This document shows, piece by piece, positions 54,831 through 64,000 of a stretch of DNA of 64,000 nt (position 1 is its first letter; the number at the start of each line of letters is the position of its first letter). The stretch comes from Pieris napi. Its lineage: Eukaryota > Arthropoda > Insecta > Lepidoptera > Pieridae. The DNA lies in the NCBI RefSeq assembly GCF_905475465.1, contig NC_062256.1:6643662-6707661 (forward strand). Reading direction: 5' to 3'. A model generated the notes under the pieces. The model searched no databases. It saw only the letters and a list, made by a program, of their open reading frames with translations, and was not told the DNA's origin. A program made the position numbers and the translations under genes.

Positions 54831-56087
54831 ATAGAAATAACAATCCGTGACGATACAATCTTTTACCGGGCTTCGCTACAGATTCCATCTTTTTCTTTAA
54901 TATTTTTTACTTCAAAGTAGGCTATCAGCCTGTTGTTCCCACCTCTCAGAATTAAAGCTAGAATTTAAATATGGAACTAGGTAATTGCGTGACGGTACAG
55001 TAGAAATCGAGGTTGTTGCAACATTTAGTAAATAATAAAGGTTTTATAGTACAATAAAGTTAATATGCTATCGTAGCAGTAAAATTTATCCCTAGATATG
55101 GGAATGGCGACAGTATAAAGGTTATAAAAATGCAAGAAACCGGAAATGAATACGACTACGTATCCAGGGAGGTGGGGACTCGACCATACAGTCTATAACA
55201 GGAAATGCAGTTACTATATTTCCTCCTCGGGAAAACTATTTTAAATTTTTAAGCTTTTCGACTTTGTAGAGACACTAAAACGAAATTGTATCTTGAATTA
55301 TTTTATAAATTTTTATGTCGCAACTGCGTAAAGGAATAAAAAGGAGGTATCCTTTCCAAGGATATTATATATATTTCGTAATATCTACAGCTAACAAAAA
55401 TGATATATAATAACAAACAATTACACTATATTATGTATTCCATCTTTGGCTAAAATATTTTTTTTTTATAAATAAATATTATAAAAGGGAAAAAACAATA
55501 AAACAATAATCAATACATTTAAGTAAGTAATACCTAATTTAGCTGTGTTGTGTGATGTTGTAAAAGTGAGGGTATGTACGTGAAGGTGTGTATGTGGGGT
55601 ATGCTCATGATGCAGGTGATTTTGCGCTATGGATATTCTCAATACTCCTTTTAACCATATTCCGTGATAGCTACAAGTCAAGGCTTAAATATTGGTCGTT
55701 GTATGTCCGGACTGCGCGATACAAAACGTGAGTTTTTTGCATAGTTAGTGTTGATGTGAGGAACATGAAACAAACTACATATACATTCAAATTCATGTTT
55801 AAATTTGTGTGTAAATTACTTAAATTGAATATAATTAAATCATTGGCTTGTGTTTTGTGAATTAGCGTAGTTAGGCATCTACGTGATTTAAATTAAGAAT
55901 TACAATTACTGTCAAGTAGTTGATGTGCATGTTAATAAATAACTAAGTAATTCGTTAAGTATAGTTGTGGCGAAAAGAATTCGAAATTTGAAATAGATTT
56001 GAAGCCATTTTCTTTGTCCCTTTTTTCTATAAATAATTTTATGTTTTATGTAGTTTTGACTTTTTTGATCTAATATCTAATTTTTTT
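54831..56087. other. Long stretch without recognised gene
   Basis: AT-rich, with no TIR, SINE or LINE piece recognised. 55,530-55,680 is GC-richer with a 71-codon minus ORF of histidine/threonine-rich, low-complexity type, not credible as a gene. Confidence 0.35.
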
Positions 56088-56190
56088 TCCACAGTGGATG
56101 CCTGGAAGAGATCGCCTAAATGCCGCCAGTTGACCTCTTATTTATTTAGTTATTTTATTTGTAATTTACATGTAATAAAATGTATACAAA
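56088..56190 (+). mobile_element. LINE 3' UTR fragment
   Basis: ttccacagtggatgcctgga, agagatcgcctaaatgccgc and tgtaatttacatgtaataaa. Same tail type as 53,566 and 19,165. Confidence 0.6.
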
Positions 56191-56310
56191 ATTTCTACTA
56201 CTAAAATTTTAAAGTACTAGGCACCCATATCCGATGAAGAGGTGCACTAGATTTCAATGTTCATTAAATTTTTATTATAATATAAAATATAATAATAATA
56301 TATATATAAT

Positions 56311-56635
56311 ACTAGCTGACCCGAAAAACGTTGTTTTGCCATGTATATTATTTCTAAGAAACATTGTTTTAGTTCAATTCATATAACTATCTGCTATAAT
56401 AAAAAATAGGGGTTGATCGTAGACAGGTGAAAATTAGGGGTTGTATGTATTTTTGTACGCTGTAGCATAACAAAATTAAAAGACCCCTTAACACTTAGGG
56501 GTTTTAAAGATAGATAGTAGCCGATTATCAGATTTATTGAATATGCATAAAACATTTCATAATAATCGGTCGAGCCGTATCAGAGAAGTATTGGAATAAA
56601 GATTTTTCATCAAATCACGAGAATTTTATATATTA
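56311..56635 (+). repeat. Family A repeat, diverged copy
   Basis: actagctgacccgaaaaacg, aataggggttgatcgtagac, ccccttaacacttaggggtt, cggtcgagccgtatcagaga, cacgagaattttatatatta. It has a local insertion near 56,355-56,395. Confidence 0.8.
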
Positions 56636-57267
56636 GATAATAATATTATATTTTATATAATAAAAATGATAGCCCTTCACAGCATTAGTTGCAGTATGAG
56701 TGCGTCTTAAAGATATTTCCATCATTGCTTGAGCACAAAAATAAGGTAGCTTTTCATTATTTAGGTTTTCTTCAAAGCTTTAAGCAGACACGAAGCCTTT
56801 TCATTTAGCGCGTATTTATATTACGTTAAAACAACGAATATATAAACCTGAAGGTTTAACATTTCAAATTAGTCGAGGTTTATTGCTTCGGCGTGATTAG
56901 TGAAGCATTATTTTTGATATAAACTCAATGCTCACTGATTCCAAAGGAGGTGTTTGCTAGATTTATTACCTTCCATTTCGATTTGTTTACTCAGTTGTTC
57001 AGATCCAATTACTTGGCACTGTTTCTGTACTTAATTAAAGGGACGCTTGATTACTCGCCCGCTGTGGGGCTTTATATAATTGCTATTGTTTAGCAAATGA
57101 AGACAAATGAAACTTTAATTTAATGACACTGTCTCATTCAGACGCACGGGAGAAGAACTCTCGTGTTTGTACCCGAAGAGCCTTGTTTCAAGTTTAAATT
57201 AGACGATGTTGCGGCGAGACGCGCGATTATCTTTGATTGGAAAATCTGCCAATAGTCTGGCTCTATT
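56636..57267. other. Apparently unique DNA, moderate GC
   Basis: 56,870-57,250 is free of repeats found elsewhere here and less AT-rich. No ORF. A candidate for conserved non-coding sequence only by exclusion. Confidence 0.3.
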
Positions 57268-57715
57268 CGTTCTATTTTTAAATTAAAACTTCAAAGTACT
57301 AATGGTTTTAATTCTAAATTCAAATTTATACTTTAGAATGGTACCAATGATCGCTAATTCTATTTTTAAATTAAAACTTCAAAGTAACAATGGTTATTTA
57401 TTCTTAATTCTAACCTATACTTCAAAATAGAACTAACGATCACTAATTCTATTTTTAAATTAAAATTTGAAACTAATACTAAAACTTGCTTGTTCTTAAA
57501 TTAAAGCATTGCATTTTAGATTTAAACTTCAAAGTACTAATGGTTATTTATTCTTAATTCAAATCTATACTTCAAAATATAACCAATGATCGCTAATTCT
57601 ATTTTTAAATTAAAATTTGAAACTAATACTGAAGGTTGCTAGCCTTAGTAAAGTTTATTATTCTATTTTTAAATTATCACAGCAATTACCAATGATTGTT
57701 AATTCCATTTATAAA
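57268..57715. repeat. Degenerate higher-order tandem repeat
   Basis: Five blocks begin ttctatttttaaattaaaac or a variant. Within them aacttcaaagtactaatggt, attcttaattcaaatctata and ccaatgatcgctaattcta recur at a spacing of about 88 bp, with a longer composite block in the middle. Non-coding. Confidence 0.8.
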
Positions 57716-58524
57716 TGATTTCTTCAAATAACAACAAATTATTGAAAATTGTATTTATTGCGTAAAGGACTTAGATTGCCGTATTTTGTTAGTGTCTGTA
57801 GACAATCTCTTCTCGAGAAAATCTAACGTCTTATATGATAGTTTATTTCATGGTTACTTTTGACTAAAAAGCCGATTATCTCGCCTAGACTTGGCCCTTA
57901 CAATATATTAAAATCAAGAATATCAACCCGAAATTAGGCTATTTTAAGAATTAATTACTAATATAAGTAAAGTACAAAGTAGAAACGATTTTTGTTACAC
58001 TATTGCACAGGTGCGTATACTATTGTTCATTGTCCTTCTACGACGTTATTAAAACAAGTTTACCCAACCAAATATTTAATTTGCCCCGCTCAAAGATCTT
58101 TGCAGAGGCATAACTCGATTCCCTGTTAACCGGTGGGAGAGTGGCATACTTTTAATTGACCGTAAATGGATTTGCCTGCAAGCGTTATCGAATTACGACA
58201 GAGCATCGCTTCGTACGGCAAAAACGATACAATAAAGTTATCTTTCACTTAGTTATATAAAACCGAAATACTTTGAAGGTATGATTTAATTATTTACGAG
58301 TGGGCTGTCCTTGATTTGATTTAAAATAGTAACTGTTACTCGGCGACAATGTAGCATCTAATTGAAAATTGGACTGATTAATTGCTTAGTTACATACAGG
58401 AAAATCTCTCAAGACAAGACTGTACTTTAGGTATATCTTAAAAAATAGAAAGTTCTCATGTAAAACTATTGCCGTAATATTAAAAAAAAATCGGTTGTCT
58501 TTAAAGTCGGTTTACTGACCATAG
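57716..58524. other. Apparently unique DNA
   Basis: 58,070-58,260 is GC-richer and not repeated in the window. No exon recognised. Confidence 0.3.
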
Positions 58525-58812
58525 TTGAACGTGACAACGTCATAAAAAAATATTGAGGAGATGGTTGCATTTTTCAAAAAAAAAAATTAAATTTTATTTG
58601 TTTGATAGGTATTTTGTATGGATATAGAGAAGGAGGTAAATGGAAATCACAATTGAATTTATCAAGTTACATTTATTTGTACGCATAAATATAATTATGT
58701 CAATTTTAAATGGAACGCCTCAGAGCGAGGTAACGCCGCATGAGTCATGTTTTTTCGTGCGTGCAGCCGGCTCCTTCGAATTAAAAGACGTTGTCACGTC
58801 AAAAAAAAAAGT
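58525..58812. mobile_element. Family J-like TIR element
   Basis: Left end gaacgtgacaacgtcataaa and right end ttaaaagacgttgtcacgtc are inverted over about 16 bp. The right sub-terminal part has cagagcgaggtaacgccgca and agccggctccttcgaattaa. The ORF at 58,640-58,858 spans its right end and is not credible. Confidence 0.65.
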
Positions 58813-58864
58813 TCTCATGTTTTATTATGTAATAGGGACTCCTCTCTATCTGATATGAAGTAGT

Positions 58865-59195
58865 ACCGCCACCCATAGACTAACATTGGCAGAAGGCTCG
58901 CAATTGCCGGCCTTTTCTTGAAGGACCCTGGAATTGGTTCGGAAATTCAGTGGGCAGCTGGTTCCACATTGTGGAGCGCGGCAAAAACTGCCTAAAGAAA
59001 CGCTCAGTTGTGGAACGACGTCGAGGTGATACGGATGGTATTTTCTCCCTTGACGTCCGATAATGAAGCTCAGGTGCAGGTATTAGTCTGAACAACTCCT
59101 CTGAACACGGTAATGGTAAATGTATGTGGAATTGTGATATGCCCAGTGTGACTTGACGCAGTGAACTGCCTATGTATAGAAATAAATTCATGGAT
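58865..59195 (-). pseudogene. LINE RT ORF C-terminal fragment
   Basis: The minus frame 59,191-58,880 reads SSLRQVTLGISQFHIHLPL, ELFRLIPAPELHYRTSREK, RRRSTTERFFRQFLPRSTM and WNQLPTEFPNQFQGPSRK. The order RTRR..., RF..SFLPR...WN.LP..V is the standard end of Jockey-type and related RT proteins. It is 103 codons without a stop, but only the C-terminal tail. The 5' part is absent. Confidence 0.7.
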
Positions 59196-59299
59196 GCCCA
59201 AAACCCATGGAATATACAAGAAATATTTTCATGTTTCTTAGGCCCAAAAGTATCCGCAGTGGGATAATGTCTTTTGTTTTATGATAGTACCTACTTCAT

Positions 59300-59612
59300 A
59301 ATAGCGGAGTATTTTAAGGAAAAGTTACACGCTAAAAAAGTTAAAGCTCAATACACTCCTGTATTAAGATGTCATGTGGAAAATGCGGTCATGGTTGCAG
59401 CTCCTTACAAACATTGTGTAAAACGAAAAAACTTGACGATTAAAAAGAGTGGCGGAGACTTTATTGCCAGTTCTTCTCTACCGTTCTACGCCCTTGATTT
59501 GAACTGGCAGTTAATGTAAAATTAGAAGCATTTAATGTATATTTCTTTTTTGACGGTTATAAGTGTACATTGTGTTTCCTATATGAATAAATGATTTTTA
59601 TTTTATTGTTTT
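59300..59612 (+). pseudogene. CR1-type LINE 3' end
   Basis: atggttgcagctccttacaa, aaagagtggcggagacttta, ttgccagttcttctctaccg, ttctacgcccttgatttgaa, ataagtgtacattgtgtttc and ctatatgaataaatgatttt. The ORF at 59,274-59,519 reads through it but lacks RT motifs. Four other tails of this subfamily occur in the window. Confidence 0.75.
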
Positions 59613-62017
59613 TTACGCGTTATAAAACAATAGTCTTACTTCCCTGTTCTACCAAAACTCTATGGATTACAGGAATATTCTATTCCAAATTCAAATTATA
59701 AACAGGCACACACAAATGAGTCGTAAAATGTATCACATTTAATAACAACTTTTATCTTGATACATTTCCTTTTTATATCTTAGACCCCTTAACACGCTCC
59801 GAGGATAAATCTGTAAGGCTAACTAGGGTCTCACGGATTTTGTTTATGACATAGGCAATGTAACTTGTTAGTAGCAAACTTTCTTGGGGCTAGGGAAAAA
59901 TATTTCATGTAAAATCTAACGAAATATGTTGTACAAGTTTCAGACTGATTAAGCACTATATCTCACAGTATAGTAAAAAGGTTATGATGGCTTATGTCCG
60001 CAGATTTATTTGTATTTAGACAAGTATTAGGTACTGGTGACAATAATAAAAACAAATTAAAATTATAACAAGGAGTAAAGTTTATTTTTATGTTTTTACT
60101 AAACTCAAAACTACTGGAGTGTGTAAAAGAATTCTTTCAATTATAGAATTCTAGCTCATCTCAGTGTAAAATAAGATATTTATTGTAAAATTCGAATTAA
60201 GAATTCTTTCAATTTTAGAATTCTAGCTCATCTAAGTGTAAATAATAATAAAATTTTAGTCTAATATTTAAACTGGACCAAGCCGTCCCCAGTCTGTCAT
60301 GAAATATTAGCATTTATTTATTAGAATTTATATTGTAACTAAAATATCATATATACACACTAAGAATGCATGTTTCTCTACTACTATTAAAAAAGCTCTT
60401 TTACGCCTATACTGAAGCAAATGAAATTTTGTACACATAACGTTGGGAAAGTTTTGATAAGGTTAGCAACATAATTGTCCTAACAACTAACTATAAATTT
60501 AACACTTATACGACAAGTAATAAAATATTGTATTTATATTTAACCACGCCCACGGGTAAAATGCCTAAGCATTCCACAATTTTCAAAGCGATATTAGCAC
60601 TGTAATCTTATATGTCAAACCTACGTTCGCCGGGTCAGCTATACAAAATTCACATTAAAACGCCTTTCCCGTGTAAGGTTGCCTAACTCGTAACCAGGAC
60701 GTAGGTCATTGTGTAACAGGATACATTCAGGCAACTTTGCAATAATTACATCAGGGAATACAAAGTTTGCCGTACCTTTTCCGCTCTCACACTGCACCTA
60801 GGTAAATAGGAATTTTAACAATACCTAAAGTAAATAATTGAGTTTATGCCGTGTCACTCCGCTGGGTGCTTTAACTGAGACAAAATTCATAAATTCATAG
60901 TCGTAGAATAGTGATGGATCTGACATATAGTAAAATTTACAGGGCAGCCATTTGCCTCTTTTTTAATTCATAATCTGTTATTATGAAAATTGGCATACAA
61001 GCAAACAAAAGGGTTTAAATTACATAGTTTTCTAGAAAATGCTTCTATGAGCGTCTATCAAATTGGTCTCTACCGACTGTATGTTATTAATTTGAAATTT
61101 AAAACACATGGAATATTTTTTAATGTAGCCGTAATATTTAGTCGATTCAGGATTTTTTTCAAATCCGACATTGTTCTACGATCATGACGATAAATTGTGA
61201 ATGAATCTGGGTAATAGCAAAGTGTTCTTAGTTTGCTTCGCGACGGCTTATGTATAAGTGTTTGTATTACAAAGCTATTTATACATACAAAAGGTAAGGA
61301 CATAATATAAAGCTATTTAAAATACAAACGACAAGTCATAATATATTGCATTAAATTTAACCACGCCAACGGGTATAAGCCTTCTCCAAAGTATTACGCA
61401 ATTTTGTATCTGTATAATATAGCATAGCTTTATTTGTTGGATCTACTTACACACGTGGTAGAAAATAAACACTTCACAAAAAACAATAAAATGTTTTTAT
61501 ATTAATAACATTACTGGATGACGATAGGGAATTGAACTGGGTGAATGTGGTGTTTTTGATACTTGTGGAACGATTTTTGGACGGTACATACACTATTGTA
61601 TGATAAGTGATATCTTCAAAAATCACTTTTATACAATTGTGTTTGTAAATATTAATAGTAACGAAAAACAAAGATATATAGAGGTATGTAACAACTGCAG
61701 CTGTTGTAAGTAATGCATACTGTTCTCAGCGATATAATAATTGTTATGGGATAATAGACACATATAACGATATTTCCATTATGCTAAATAGAAAGGACGC
61801 AAAAATGTGTCTACCCACTAGAGATTTAAATAACTTTAAACAAAACAAGACAGTAAGTCTATTTTTCAAATTTCGAACTAAAATGCTATTAATTCCCTTT
61901 GACTGATAACAGTGGATTCACATTCGAAATTCAAAAATTGAAACTGTACCATAAAGGTTACGTGTTAATTCACCTTACAAAAAGTGAAGGACATGATAAA
62001 AACGGAATTACAGGGGT
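59613..62017. other. Long stretch without recognised gene
   Basis: Contains a local direct duplication, 60,119-60,160 and 60,200-60,242 (gaattctttcaatt.tagaat, tctagctcatct.agtgtaaa). Weak similarity between 60,520-60,590 and 61,337-61,420 (ttaaccacgcc.acgggta). No exon, RNA gene or known element recognised. Confidence 0.4.
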
Positions 62018-62275
62018 AAGGGCGTTTTCCGGGTTTCCGACGTCAACACATAATTCAACGCGAGATTAAATGCCTCTTGGACTCCCCACCGGAACACCAG
62101 CGCTACATTAGACAGGCATGGCCGTGTAAAGTTGGACTTTTCACATACAATTTACTGAATATTATGTATTTTAGTGCGTCCTTTACATGTAGTGAAGCTC
62201 AGGAGATTAAATTTGTATTCCGTATACTGGTGTTAGTATTTGTTGAACTTTATATGTATGAACTTTTTGAATTAT
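62018..62275 (+). other. Unrecognised open frame with a coding-like patch
   Basis: After a TAA at 62,015-62,017 the frame is open to 62,275. The part 62,018-62,130 is GC-rich for this window and gives GFRRQHIIQREIKCLLDSP, then PEHQRYIRQAWP; the rest is AT-rich and hydrophobic. I recognise no family. A short host exon (possible donor gtgtaaag near 62,127) or a decayed transposon ORF are both possible. Confidence 0.25.
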
Positions 62276-62306
62276 AAATACTATTTCAAAGCAATGTTTT
62301 TGTACA

Positions 62307-62627
62307 ATATCAAATACGTATTGCATCTTGCCTCTATTTTTCCGGATGTTATAAAGAGCAAATGGGGATGCGTGACCCCCTTAACCTGTATTTTACGTTC
62401 CACCAAGTTGGGTAACTCAAGCTACTATTGAACTATTTACGAAATTGTTTAGTATAAAAAATACTTTATCTTTTCTATCTCTTAATTAGTGGATTATATA
62501 TGTGTAACTAAATAGATGATCACGAAACAGATAAACAAATCTGAGGCCCAGACCTAAAAGGTTGTAGCACCATTGAATATATAACTAAACCTCAATCACC
62601 TAGTTGCCTATTAACATTACTATACGG
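62307..62627 (+). repeat. Local duplication, unit 1, with SINE-tail monomer
   Basis: 62,307-62,515 (gcatcttgcctctatttttc, caccaagttgggtaactcaa, ctcttaattagtggattata) is repeated at 62,928-63,138. It runs straight into a 103-bp SINE-B-tail monomer (atgatcacgaaacagataaa, ctgaggcccagacctaaaag) that is arrayed at 63,228-63,490. Confidence 0.8.
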
Positions 62628-62652
62628 CAAGAATAACCTGAAAATTTCTACA

Positions 62653-62910
62653 ATTTTTTTTTTTTAAAGACAATTCACACCAATTAACCTAGTCCCATGC
62701 TAAGCTGGTGAAGCTTGTGTTATGGGTACTAGGCAACGGATATACATACATATTATAGATAGATAAACATATAAATACATATTTAAGCACCCAAGACTCA
62801 AGTACAACACCAAATGCTCATCACATCGATGTACGTCTCAGCCGGGGATCGAACCCGGGACCCATGGATTCGCAGTCAGGGGTACTAACCACTAGACCAA
62901 TGAGTCGTCA
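62653..62910 (-). mobile_element. SINE-A, full length, reverse
   Basis: Poly(T) at the left, gacaattcacaccaattaac, cagccggggatcgaacccgg (B box on minus), actaaccactagaccaatga (A box on minus). Closely matches 36,461-36,713. Confidence 0.85.
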
Positions 62911-62927
62911 ATTATATTACAACAATA

Positions 62928-63138
62928 TTGCATCTTGCCTCTATTTTTCCGGATGTTATAAAGAGCAAATACGCGTGACTTTCCCCCTTGACTTGTATTT
63001 TACGTTTCACCAAGTTGGGTAACTCAAGCTACTATTGAACTATTTACCAAATTGTGTAGTATAAAAAAACTATATGAAAGTTGAAAACTATCTATTTCTA
63101 TCTCTTAATTAGTGGATTATATATGTGTAACTAAATAG
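62928..63138 (+). repeat. Local duplication, unit 2
   Basis: Repeats 62,307-62,515 with scattered changes and a few small indels (for example ctatatgaaagttgaaaact near 63,070). It lies just right of the SINE-A copy. Confidence 0.85.
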
Positions 63139-63490
63139 AGCAAAGCTGTAGGTTTAAACCCTAGCTGTGTTAACACTCGCACAGTGTCAGGCACAGAAAG
63201 CTGATCACTTACTTGCCCATTAGAATCATGATCACGAAACAGATAAACAAATCTGAGGCCCAGACCTAAAAGGTTGTAGCACCATTGAATATGTAACTAA
63301 ACGTCAATAACCTACTTGCCTATTAGGAAAATGATCACGAAACAGATAAACAAATCTGAGGCCCAGACCTAAAAGGTTGTAGCACCATTGAATATGTAAC
63401 TAAACGTCAATAACCTACTTGCCTATTAGAAAAATGATCACGAAACTGATACACAAATCTGAAGCCCACAGCTAAAAGGTTTATATATTA
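63139..63490 (+). repeat. SINE-B remnant followed by 103-bp tail array
   Basis: 63,139-63,227 holds a decayed SINE-B head/middle (gctgtaggtttaaaccctag, ctgatcacttacttgcccat). Three monomers starting atgatcacgaaac follow at 63,228, about 63,331 and 63,434. The first two are almost identical; the last is diverged and cut. The monomer holds only the 3' third of the SINE plus caataacctacttgcctatt. Confidence 0.8.
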
Positions 63491-64000
63491 TAATGTTTAA
63501 TTAGTGTTTAATACCTTTTTATGTTTACATATATACATGTCTACATCTCACAAAACTGCTGAACTATTTTGATGAAACCCGAACTGATCATTTAGTTGGA
63601 TGACCTCCGATTCAAATCAGAATCGTCTCGATATTTAGCTTCTGTGAGTTGTGGACCATTCACTTACCAAATCTACACGTGCTTGGAAGCCTAAATAGAT
63701 CGTAATACTCAAATATTATCCGATACCAATATTTCACACTTTGGAACCGATTCCTTTTCTGCCTTGTACTGTACTGTAATGTACTGACTTAGTCATTAGA
63801 AACCGTCGCACAATTAATACGTAAATAGTTTTCGTAATAGAAAAGCAACGATAGATTTATGTATGTAAATACATTTTTTTTTTACTAATCTTGTGTAGCG
63901 TTCGAGAAGAATGTGTTAACTACTTTTTGAATCCCAAGTTATTATAGAGCTGTCAGAGCTTGACGTTGCGAAACGAAAGTACTATACTTAAAATAGTCAA
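63491..64000. other. Unassigned AT-rich DNA to window end
   Basis: No repeat shared in the window and no gene recognised. Confidence 0.35.

Noticed and set aside
55466..55681. Histidine/threonine-rich minus ORF as a small protein
   Set aside because: Low-complexity translation of a GT-rich stretch with no start context or homolog.

Overview
This window looks like nuclear DNA of a moth or butterfly (Lepidoptera). It is AT-rich, and I find no convincing host gene: no long spliced-looking coding region, no rRNA, and no free-standing tRNA gene. The organism call rests on repeats I recognise: a tRNA-derived SINE of the Metulj type (head tggcctagtggctcagcgtg, tail ctgaggcccagacctaaaag), LINE tails ending in tcacttaacatcaggtgag or ggttgcctggaagagatcgc, and Penelope-like tails. 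It is best read as intergenic or large-intron DNA built from successive transposon insertions.

Left part (1-14 kb): SINEs, 3' stubs of several LINEs, a Penelope-like (PLE) fragment, a 646-bp terminal-inverted-repeat (TIR) element and several recurring short repeat families, called A to J here. From 14.24 to 17.41 kb lies a CR1/Jockey-group LINE with an unbroken ORF2 frame of 969 codons (endonuclease plus reverse transcriptase). Next come a 59-bp minisatellite (18.1 kb), more LINE stubs, and paired repeats B and C (24.4-25.0 kb).

Middle part (29.7-32.0 kb): a cluster of inverted-repeat DNA elements. It holds an element with 29-bp perfect inverted repeats nested with PLE sequence, a 197-bp foldback with 90-bp arms, a 641-bp element with 36-bp perfect TIRs carrying a broken MADF-domain gene (PIF/Harbinger-like), and a 321-bp TIR element.

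The main feature is a nearly complete 6.4-kb LINE at 37,896-44,290. It has a 5' UTR of about 1.1 kb, a gag-like ORF1 with three zinc knuckles, an ORF2 with endonuclease, RT, RNase H and a CCHC finger, and a poly(A) tail. ORF2 is broken by one in-frame TGA and one frameshift. The element is flanked by a perfect direct repeat of 121-123 bp cut from a family A repeat, an exceptionally long target-site duplication.

Right part (44.5-64 kb): TIR elements, reverse and forward LINE tails, three copies of the GAAGTT-type element family F, tandem repeats (57.3 kb), and a locally duplicated block at 62.3-63.5 kb made of a 210-bp unit, SINEs and a 103-bp SINE-tail array. Stretches of apparently unique sequence lie between these and could hold regulatory DNA, but nothing in them is identifiable by eye.
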